Below are positions 1 through 4,850 of a stretch of 5,896 bases of DNA, in pieces. How positions within the stretch are numbered: the first letter of the stretch is position 1; each line of letters starts with the position of its first letter. Origin of the DNA: JBOGWA01 sp050693155 (GTDB taxonomy: Bacteria > Actinomycetota > UBA4738 > CALAEC01). The notes below the pieces were generated by a model, which was not told where the DNA came from, did not search any database, and saw nothing but the letters and a program-made list of their open reading frames with translations. The DNA lies in NCBI GenBank assembly GCA_050693155.1, contig JBOGWA010000008.1, forward strand, positions 1 to 5,896. The letters run 5' to 3'. The position numbers were made by a program, and so were the translations under genes.

Positions 1-12
1 CCCGATGACCTC

Positions 13-846
13 GTGTGGGCAGTAGGTCCGCACGTCCTCGACTGTGCGAAGCGCACGTATGTGATGGGGATCCTGAACGTCACGCCCGACTCGTTCTCCG
101 ACGGCGGCCGGTTCGCCGATCCGGGGGCCGCTGTCGCACGGGGGATCGAGATGGTCATGGAGGGCGCGGATGTGCTGGACGTCGGGGGCGAGTCCACGCG
201 CCCAGGATCGGACTCCGTGTCCGCAGAGGAGGAGCGCGATCGGGTCCTCCCGGTGATCAAGGGACTCACCGCTGAAGTGGGAGTCCCGATCTCGATCGAC
301 ACGCGAAAGCACGAGGTGGCCGGCGCCGCCCTCGAGGCCGGAGCGGTAGTCGTGAACGACGTCACCGCGGGCCGCGACGAGCACATGTTCCGTATCGTTG
401 CCCAAGCGAAGGCCGGCATGGTGCTCATGCACATGAAGGGCGAACCGAAAACAATGCAGGAGAGCCCGACGTACGAGGACGTCGTCGCTGAGGTCCGCGA
501 GTTCCTCTCCGGCCGCCTGGAGGAAGCTCAGGCCGAGGGAATCGAGGCGGCACGACTCTGCGTCGACCCCGGCCTCGGCTTCGGGAAGACGGTGGACCAC
601 TCGCTCGTTCTCATGAAAGAGATCGACGTGCTCCTGGACCTCGAACGTCCGATTCTCGTCGGACCCTCGAGGAAGTCCTTCATCGGCCACGTGCTGGGCA
701 CGGGCGTGGACGAGCGACTCGAGGGAACCGCTGGGGCTGTCGCCTACCTCGCCGCGCGGGGGGCGCACATCGTTCGAGTTCACGACGTCAAGGAGATGAC
801 GCGGGTGGTGCGCGTCGTCGACGCGATCCGCGGAGCCGAGGTCTGA
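13..846 (+). CDS. folP: Dihydropteroate synthase (FolP)
   Basis: Cytoplasmic TIM-barrel enzyme that condenses 6-hydroxymethyl-dihydropterin diphosphate with p-aminobenzoate to give dihydropteroate, the sulfonamide target of folate synthesis. Family motifs are all visible in order: NVTPDSFSDGG (residues 22-32), DVGGESTRPGS (56-66), SIDT (94-97), the ND pair (115-116), MHMKGEP (139-145), DPGLGFGK (185-192), GPSRKSFIG (217-225) and RVHD (255-258). The 277-residue length is normal. The two pABA/sulfonamide loops are canonical (F28, T62, R63, P64 fall at Escherichia coli-like positions), with no sign of a Sul-type resistance insertion. The start used is a GTG. The frame remains open to the window edge, so the true start could lie just upstream. 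The stop TGA overlaps the next ATG by one base (TGATG), implying translational coupling with the hydrolase gene. Product call is very secure; the start is less so. Confidence 0.95.
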   Translation: MWAVGPHVLDCAKRTYVMGILNVTPDSFSDGGRFADPGAAVARGIEMVMEGADVLDVGGESTRPGSDSVSAEEERDRVLPVIKGLTAEVGVPISIDTRKHEVAGAALEAGAVVVNDVTAGRDEHMFRIVAQAKAGMVLMHMKGEPKTMQESPTYEDVVAEVREFLSGRLEEAQAEGIEAARLCVDPGLGFGKTVDHSLVLMKEIDVLLDLERPILVGPSRKSFIGHVLGTGVDERLEGTAGAVAYLAARGAHIVRVHDVKEMTRVVRVVDAIRGAEV

Positions 847-1733
847 TGGAGCTCGAGAGAAGACGGTTCGTGTCGAGCGGCGGCGACATCGCGTATGCCG
901 ATGAGGGCGAGGGGCCCGCGGTCGTGCTGCTTCACGGCCTTCCCACGTCGGCGCATCTATGGCGTGACCTGGTTCCCATCCTCGCTCCGCGCTTCCGGGC
1001 GGTCGCACCGGACCTCCTCGGATACGGAGCGTCGGAGAAATCGCCGGACGGAGCTCTCGACATCCGCGCGCAGGCCGGATACGTGAGGGAGCTCCTCGCC
1101 GATCTGGGAATCTCCGAGTTCGCCGTCGTTGCCCACGACATCGGCGGAGGGATCGCCCAGCTCCTGGCCTTCGAGGGTGGGGTGAAGACCCTCGTGCTGA
1201 TCGACTCGATCTCCTTCGACTCCTGGCCCATCGAGGGCGTGAAGATGATCCAGGGGGCCGACGACGCGCAGGTCGACGAGGTCTTCGCCGAGAACCTGAT
1301 GCGCGCGATCTTCGACCTGGGGATGGGCCATCCGGAACGCCTCTCGGCGGAGGACTTCGCTGCGTATCTCGCGCCGTGGCGAAAAGAGCCGCTCGCGCTC
1401 GTGCGAGCGGCGAGGGGCGTTGACGGCGTCGGCCTCGTGGGAACAGAAGGCCGCCTTTCGTCGCTCGACGCTCCCGCATTCATCATCTGGGGAGAGGACG
1501 ATGCCTATCAGCCCTCCGAGCTCGCCGAAGGACTGGGTGAGGCCATCCCGGGATCGAGCGTCGCGCTCCTGCCGGGGTGCGGGCACTACGTCACCGAGGA
1601 CGCGCCCGAGACGGTCTTCCCCATGATCTCGGAGTTCCTGCGGATTCAGTACCTGAAGGAACCACATCGGCACGGCACCGAGACCGTCGAGGTCTCGATC
1701 GAGCGACCGGAGCCGCGCGATGGGGAAGCTTGA
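846..1733 (+). CDS. Alpha/beta-fold hydrolase with Asp-type nucleophile elbow
   Basis: A 295-residue alpha/beta hydrolase, presumably cytoplasmic since no signal peptide is seen. Visible elements are the oxyanion-side HGLPTS loop (30-35), the DLLGYG segment (56-61), the nucleophile elbow AHDIGG (96-101) with Asp98 where esterases carry Ser, the GEDD turn (216-219) likely holding the acid, and GCGHYVTED (244-252) with His247 as the general base. An Asp nucleophile is typical of haloalkane dehalogenases and epoxide hydrolases. However, the usual halide-stabilising Asn after the HG and Trp after the nucleophile are Leu32 and Ile99 here, so dehalogenase activity is not supported. About 25 charged, Pro-rich residues after position 270 extend beyond the fold. 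The ATG overlaps the folP stop by one base, with GAGG four bases upstream. The 3' end overlaps the next gene by 14 bases. Substrate unknown; a folate role is not established. Confidence 0.88.
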   Translation: MELERRRFVSSGGDIAYADEGEGPAVVLLHGLPTSAHLWRDLVPILAPRFRAVAPDLLGYGASEKSPDGALDIRAQAGYVRELLADLGISEFAVVAHDIGGGIAQLLAFEGGVKTLVLIDSISFDSWPIEGVKMIQGADDAQVDEVFAENLMRAIFDLGMGHPERLSAEDFAAYLAPWRKEPLALVRAARGVDGVGLVGTEGRLSSLDAPAFIIWGEDDAYQPSELAEGLGEAIPGSSVALLPGCGHYVTEDAPETVFPMISEFLRIQYLKEPHRHGTETVEVSIERPEPRDGEA

Positions 1734-2181
1734 TCTCTCGCTGACCGCCGAGGAGCTGGAGGGCTATCTCGCCACGCAACGCACGGTTCGCGTCGCAACT
1801 GTCGGAGAGGACGGGACCCCGCACGCCATCCCGCTCTGGTTCGTCTGGGTGGACGGCACGCTGTTCCTCAATTCCACGCTTGGAAACACGGCCGTCGAGA
1901 ACGCGTTCCGTAGGGGCGTTGCGGCGGCAGTCATCGACGACGGGGAAACGTATGCCGAGCTCCGGGGAGCCCTTCTCACCGGACCCATCGAACCAGCGGA
2001 CGACGACCCACGCCTTCCCGACGTCGAACTTGCGTGGTCGGAGAAGTATCTAGGCGGGAACCCCGTTCCGTTCAAGACGTGGCGAAACCGAGTGTGGCTC
2101 CGCCTCCCCCCGAACCGAGTCGCGTCCTGGGACTTCCGAAAGATCCCCGAGGCGCGAGCGAAGGCGCGGAAGGAGGCGTAG
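1720..2181 (+). CDS. PNPOx-like flavin/F420 split-barrel protein
   Basis: A 153-residue protein resembling the pyridoxamine 5'-phosphate oxidase-like split beta-barrel superfamily, which includes FMN enzymes and F420-dependent reductases of actinobacteria. The N-terminal pattern is the recognisable part: RVATVGEDGTPHAIPLWFVW (24-43), followed by a short turn and LFLNST (48-53), then a helix ending before AAAVIDDGETYAELRG (68-83). The C-terminal RVWLRLPPNRVASWDFRK (124-141) matches the last strands and SWDF-type signature seen in such proteins. The Arg/Lys cluster that usually grips the cofactor phosphate after the LFLNST strand is largely missing (GNTAVEN). Cofactor use is therefore uncertain. 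The ATG lies inside the hydrolase gene, with GGAG at 1709-1712 seven bases upstream. The TAG stop shares one base with the folB GTG. Reductase, oxidase, haem binder or cofactor carrier are all possible; no specific substrate can be named. Confidence 0.8.
   Translation: MGKLDLSLTAEELEGYLATQRTVRVATVGEDGTPHAIPLWFVWVDGTLFLNSTLGNTAVENAFRRGVAAAVIDDGETYAELRGALLTGPIEPADDDPRLPDVELAWSEKYLGGNPVPFKTWRNRVWLRLPPNRVASWDFRKIPEARAKARKEA
2170..2176 (+). promoter_or_regulatory. Strong Shine-Dalgarno for folB
   Basis: AAGGAGG, a full match to the anti-Shine-Dalgarno complement, sits four bases before the GTG at 2181, inside the last codons of the split-barrel gene. It fixes the folB start at 2181 rather than the in-frame upstream codons, which would add a non-conserved Pro/Arg-rich extension of about 49 residues. 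Confidence 0.75.
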
Positions 2182-2528
2182 TGACGGCAACGCTCCGCAT
2201 CACCGGGATCGAGGTCGAGGGAAGACACGGCGCCTCCGCCGGTGAACAGCACCAGCCGCAGCGATTCGCGGTGGATCTCGAGGTGGTTGTCGCCCCCGTT
2301 CGAGATGAACTTGAGGCGACCGCCGACTACCGCGCGATCGTCACCGCCGTTCGAGGGGTGGTTGGAAAGGAGACGTTCGAACTGCTCGAGACTCTCGCCG
2401 AGCACATCGTCCACGCCGTGCTCGCCATCCCGGGCGTTCGTTCTTGTCGCGCAACCGTGCATAAGCCGGCCGCGGCGCAGCGCCTTCGGACAGAGGACGT
2501 CTCGGCCGAGGCAGAGGGAGCGGGATGA
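2181..2528 (+). CDS. folB: Dihydroneopterin aldolase (FolB)
   Basis: Cleaves 7,8-dihydroneopterin to 6-hydroxymethyl-dihydropterin and glycolaldehyde, directly ahead of FolK. The 115-residue length fits the family. The protein opens with the typical strand LRITGIEVEGRHGAS (5-19), followed by Glu22, which aligns with the conserved Glu22 of Staphylococcus aureus DHNA when compared from memory. DY at 49-50 supplies the conserved Tyr, LLETLAEH (68-75) contains the pterin-anchoring Glu70, and the C-terminal HKP (94-96) contains the catalytic-region Lys95. The conserved Gly-Gln after Glu22 reads Pro26-Gln27 here, a mild deviation. The GTG start is chosen because translation from it begins at the canonical first strand and a perfect AAGGAGG lies just upstream. 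It overlaps the split-barrel stop by one base and the folK start by four (ATGA). Secure family call. Confidence 0.93.
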   Translation: MTATLRITGIEVEGRHGASAGEQHQPQRFAVDLEVVVAPVRDELEATADYRAIVTAVRGVVGKETFELLETLAEHIVHAVLAIPGVRSCRATVHKPAAAQRLRTEDVSAEAEGAG

Positions 2529-3043
2529 CGCGCGCATACATCGGTCTCGGGTCGAACCTTGGCGAACGACTCGCCAACCTTTCGGACGCCGTTCGTCGGC
2601 TGCACGAGCGAGGAGTCGGATTCGTCCATTCGTCTCGCGTCTACGAGACGCAGCCCGTCGGCGGGCCGCCGCAGCCCGACTTTCTGAACGCCGTCATCGA
2701 AGTGGAGACCGATCTCAAGCCCCGAGCGCTCCTCCAGGCGTGCCTCGGGGCGGAGGACGCGATGGGGCGGGAGCGCACCGAGGAGCGTTGGGGGCCACGC
2801 AGTATCGACATCGACATCCTCAGCTTCGGGGACGAACAGATCGACGAGCCCGACCTTCAGATTCCACACCCCCGGATGCATGAGCGCGGCTTCGTCGTCA
2901 TCCCGCTCTTCGAGCTCGAGGCGGACCCCATGATCGCCGGCGGGGGGAAGCTCTCGACGACGCGGATGAGTCCACTTCTGCTCGGCGCCTGCCGCCCCTT
3001 CGCCCCTCCGCTCGCGCTTTCAGACTCCAGTATTGACGGCTGA
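2525..3043 (+). CDS. folK: 6-hydroxymethyl-7,8-dihydropterin pyrophosphokinase (FolK)
   Basis: Transfers diphosphate from ATP to 6-hydroxymethyl-dihydropterin, making the FolP substrate. The 172-residue protein opens with YIGLGSNLGER (5-15). It then shows YETQPVGGP (40-48), PDFLNAVIEVET (51-62), the MGRERTEERWGPRSIDIDIL core (80-99) and PHPRMHERGFV (114-124). Key residues fall at the Escherichia coli HPPK numbers: R82, W89, R92, the two Mg-binding aspartates D95 and D97, H115 and R121. This is strong evidence for an intact enzyme. The C-terminal 40 residues (ending after RPFAPPLAL) are divergent, as is usual in this family. ATG overlaps the folB TGA by four bases (ATGA), with GAGGGAG just upstream. 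It is the last gene of the tightly overlapping folate block; a gap of about 100 bases follows. Confidence 0.95.
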   Translation: MTRAYIGLGSNLGERLANLSDAVRRLHERGVGFVHSSRVYETQPVGGPPQPDFLNAVIEVETDLKPRALLQACLGAEDAMGRERTEERWGPRSIDIDILSFGDEQIDEPDLQIPHPRMHERGFVVIPLFELEADPMIAGGGKLSTTRMSPLLLGACRPFAPPLALSDSSIDG

Positions 3044-3072
3044 CCGAAGGCCGTTCTGCTCCACTCTGAGCC

Positions 3073-3078
3073 TATACT
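3073..3078 (+). promoter_or_regulatory. Candidate promoter -10 box in the only sizeable intergenic gap
   Basis: TATACT differs from the bacterial -10 consensus at one position and stands out in otherwise GC-rich DNA. It lies in the folK-DUF2520 gap, about 70 bases before the ATG at 3148. No convincing -35 hexamer is found 16-18 bases upstream; a TTGACG at 3033-3038 is too far away (34 bases). If used, transcription would start near 3085. That would place the TTG at 3079 outside the transcript and favour the ATG at 3148 as the next start. Confidence 0.35.
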
Positions 3079-3081
3079 TTG

Positions 3082-3110
3082 CGCGTCCGGAACCGCAGGA
3101 CCGGAACGCG
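3082..3110 (+). repeat. Imperfect inverted repeat (hairpin) in the intergenic gap
   Basis: CGCGTCCGG (3082-3090) pairs with CCGGAACGCG (3101-3110), giving a nine-pair stem with one bulged A (3105) and a ten-base loop. The same stretch contains a direct repeat CCGGAAC at 3087-3093 and 3101-3107. It begins a few bases after the TATACT box, so it could be a 5'-end hairpin of a new transcript, an operator-like site, or part of a weak folK terminator. The following TGCTTT is a poor U-tract, so terminator function is doubtful. Confidence 0.5.
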
Positions 3111-3147
3111 TGCTTTCAAGAACCCTCCTCGCAACCCGCCGGACCTC

Positions 3148-4011
3148 ATGGAACTAGCGATCGTCGGGGCCGGCAGGGTCGGAACCGCCCTCGCCGTGCA
3201 CCTTGCGAAGGCCGGGCACCGCATCGTCGCGGCCTCCGGCCGCGACGGGTCGCGCGACCGTGCCCAGCGATTCCTGATGGGCGTGCCGTTCCTCCCTCCC
3301 GCGGAGGCGGTCGCGGCCGCGGAGGTCGTAGTTCTCGGAGTGCCGGACGATCGCATCGCGGGAGTCTGCGCGGACCTCGCCGCTCGCGAGTCGTTTCGTC
3401 GACGACAGAGTGTGCTGCACCTCTCCGGGTCCGTTTCGCTCGAGGCCCTTGCGTCCGCACGAGTCGCTGGATCTCGGGTCCTGTCGCTTCATCCGCTCCA
3501 AACGTTCCCGGATGTGGAGTCGGCCGTGGAGTGGCTGCCCGGGAGCGCGATCGCGGTGACGGCTGAGGACGCGAAGGGGTACGCGCTCGGCGAGCGGCTC
3601 GCTTCAGATGCCGGCGGGCGTCCGTTCCGGCTCGAGGACGAGAAGAAGCCCCTCTACCATGCGGCTGCCGTCTTCTGCTCCAATTACTTGACGACGGTGG
3701 AAGGGATCGCCGAGCGTCTCTTCCGAGAAGCAGGGCTCGATGAGCCGATCTCAATGTTCGCCCCGCTTGCCACGGCGACGCTTGAGAACGTCGTCCGGCT
3801 CGGACCGGAGAATGCCCTGACCGGTCCCGCAGCTCGGGGCGACGCCGGAACGATCCGGCGAAATCTCGAGGCGCTCGAGACCGAGGCGCCGGATACCGTT
3901 CCCGCGTACGTCGCGCTCGCGACGGCCGCCCTTCGCCTGGCGAAGGAGTCCGGCCGGTTGTCGGAGGCTGCGCAGGCGCGTGTCGAGGAGGTGCTCGGGG
4001 AGTGGAGGTGA
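3148..4011 (+). CDS. Rossmann-like / DUF2520 protein, possible ketopantoate reductase-like enzyme
   Basis: A 287-residue NAD(P)-dependent dehydrogenase-like protein related to the 6-phosphogluconate dehydrogenase/ketopantoate reductase superfamily. The N-terminal Rossmann domain opens with IVGAGRVGTALAVHL (5-19), the dinucleotide-binding glycine loop. VVVLGVPDD (60-68) and VLHLSGSVS (89-97) follow, then SLHPLQTF (113-120). The C-terminal helical DUF2520-type domain shows KKPLYHAAAVFCSNYLTT (166-183), with Lys167 and Asn179 in positions resembling substrate-binding residues of ketopantoate reductases, and ALTGPAARGD (223-232). The ATG at 3148 is preferred because the Rossmann strand starts there; an in-frame TTG at 3079 adds only a basic, unconserved stretch. 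No clear Shine-Dalgarno precedes it. It overlaps panC by ten bases, and such genes commonly neighbour panC in actinobacteria. A pantoate-forming role is inferred from context, not proven. Confidence 0.85.
   Translation: MELAIVGAGRVGTALAVHLAKAGHRIVAASGRDGSRDRAQRFLMGVPFLPPAEAVAAAEVVVLGVPDDRIAGVCADLAARESFRRRQSVLHLSGSVSLEALASARVAGSRVLSLHPLQTFPDVESAVEWLPGSAIAVTAEDAKGYALGERLASDAGGRPFRLEDEKKPLYHAAAVFCSNYLTTVEGIAERLFREAGLDEPISMFAPLATATLENVVRLGPENALTGPAARGDAGTIRRNLEALETEAPDTVPAYVALATAALRLAKESGRLSEAAQARVEEVLGEWR
3985..3991 (+). promoter_or_regulatory. Shine-Dalgarno for panC
   Basis: GAGGAGG lies ten bases before the GTG at 4002 and sixteen before the alternative in-frame GTG at 4008. A second, weaker GGGGAG at 3997-4002 would serve the GTG at 4008, which forms a GTGA overlap with the upstream stop. 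The two starts differ by only two residues. Confidence 0.5.
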
Positions 4012-4850
4012 CTCCGAAGGCCGCCCGCTTCCGCGAGGCTCTGGACGAAGGTCGGGCAGATCGTCGCTCGGTGGGATTCGTCCCCACGATGGGCGCCCTG
4101 CACGAGGGACACCGCTCACTCATCCGGCGTGCCCGTCGGGATTGCGATCTCGTTGCGGTTTCGATCTTCGTCAACCCGCTCCAGTTCGGCGACGAGCGCG
4201 ACCTCGCGACCTACCCACGCGATCCGGACCGCGATGCGGAGGTCGCAGACGGCGAAGGAGTCGATCTCGTCTTTGCGCCCGACGTCGATGAGCTCTATCC
4301 GGAAGGTGACCCGATCGTGACCATCGATCCGGGGCCGCTCGGCAACCTGCTGGAAGGAGCAGCTCGCCCCGGGCACTTCCGCGGGGTCTGCGTCGTCGTC
4401 GCGAAGCTCTTCAGCCTCGCGGGTCCGTGCCGCGCGTACTTCGGGGAGAAGGACGCCCAGCAACTCGCCATCATCAGCCGGATGGTGGCCGATCTGGAAC
4501 TTCCCGTGGAGATCGTCCCGTGCCCGACGGTTCGTGAAGATGATGGGCTCGCGATGTCGTCTCGGAACTCCCATCTCTCACCGGAACAGCGCGCGGCGGC
4601 CGCCTGTCTCTCTCGAGCTCTTGGGGAGGCCGAGGCGCTCGTCCGGGAGGACGAGCGGAACGCTCACGTTCTGAAGGCAGCGATGGCCCGACGAATCGGC
4701 GCGGAGCCGCTCGCGCGCCTCGACTACGTCGCCGTCGTCGATGAGCGGACGTTCGCAGAGGTTTCCGAGATTGGCAGCCCGGCCAGGGCTCTGGTCGCGG
4801 CATGGTTCGGGGCCATCCGGCTCATCGACAACACGTCCCTGGCGCCATGA
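4002..4850 (+). CDS. panC: Pantothenate synthetase (PanC)
   Basis: Cytoplasmic ATP-dependent ligase joining pantoate and beta-alanine through a pantoyl-adenylate intermediate. The 282-residue protein has all the hallmarks: FVPTMGALHEGH (26-37) with the HxGH nucleotide-binding signature, SIFVNPLQFG (54-63) with pantoate-contacting Gln61, the HFRGVCVVVAKLF segment (125-137), YFGEKDAQQL (146-155), and the KMSKS-like MSSRN (185-189). The C-terminal small domain ends with IRLIDN (272-277). The GTG at 4002 is chosen because it gives the same N-terminal spacing to the VPTMG motif as Escherichia coli PanC (23 residues before it) and a GAGGAGG lies ten bases upstream; GTG at 4008 is a close alternative. 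It overlaps the DUF2520 gene by ten bases and the nadC ATG by four. No panD is adjacent, so beta-alanine supply must be encoded elsewhere. An exact hairpin occurs within codons 212-219. Confidence 0.96.
   Translation: MEVTPKAARFREALDEGRADRRSVGFVPTMGALHEGHRSLIRRARRDCDLVAVSIFVNPLQFGDERDLATYPRDPDRDAEVADGEGVDLVFAPDVDELYPEGDPIVTIDPGPLGNLLEGAARPGHFRGVCVVVAKLFSLAGPCRAYFGEKDAQQLAIISRMVADLELPVEIVPCPTVREDDGLAMSSRNSHLSPEQRAAAACLSRALGEAEALVREDERNAHVLKAAMARRIGAEPLARLDYVAVVDERTFAEVSEIGSPARALVAAWFGAIRLIDNTSLAP
4636..4657 (+). repeat. Perfect 9-bp inverted repeat with a GNRA-type tetraloop, inside panC
   Basis: CGCTCGTCC (4636-4644) and GGACGAGCG (4649-4657) are exact reverse complements separated by GGGA, which fits the GNRA tetraloop pattern. 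In RNA this would be a very stable hairpin. It encodes a surface-helix stretch of PanC (ALVREDER), so it may be a by-product of Arg/Glu/Asp codon choice. Confidence 0.6.

Noticed and set aside
1..12. End of an upstream gene (TGA at 6-8), possibly folE
   Set aside because: Only a few bases are present; a stop in that frame cannot be tied to any gene, although folE is often upstream of folP in actinobacteria.
846..1733. Naming the hydrolase a haloalkane dehalogenase from its Asp elbow
   Set aside because: The halide-stabilising Asn and Trp are replaced by Leu32 and Ile99, so the specific name is not supported.
2034..2180. Upstream extension of folB to a start at 2034
   Set aside because: The extra 49 residues are Pro/Ser/Arg-rich, unconserved, and lie within the split-barrel gene; the GTG at 2181 has a perfect Shine-Dalgarno and the canonical N-terminus.
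3033..3038. TTGACG as a -35 box
   Set aside because: It is 34 bases from the TATACT box, and no -10-like sequence lies 16-18 bases after it.
3036..3054. Small inverted repeat ACGGC/GCCGT around the folK stop as a terminator
   Set aside because: Only five pairs with a nine-base loop and no T-rich tail; too weak to call.
3079..3147. TTG-initiated extension of the DUF2520 protein
   Set aside because: It adds a basic unconserved stretch before the Rossmann strand, and the TTG overlaps the -10-like box.
3146..4174. Minus-strand open frame (342 codons) opposite DUF2520 and panC
   Set aside because: The product is an Arg/Ser/Pro-rich low-complexity shadow of the conserved sense genes, with no family signature.
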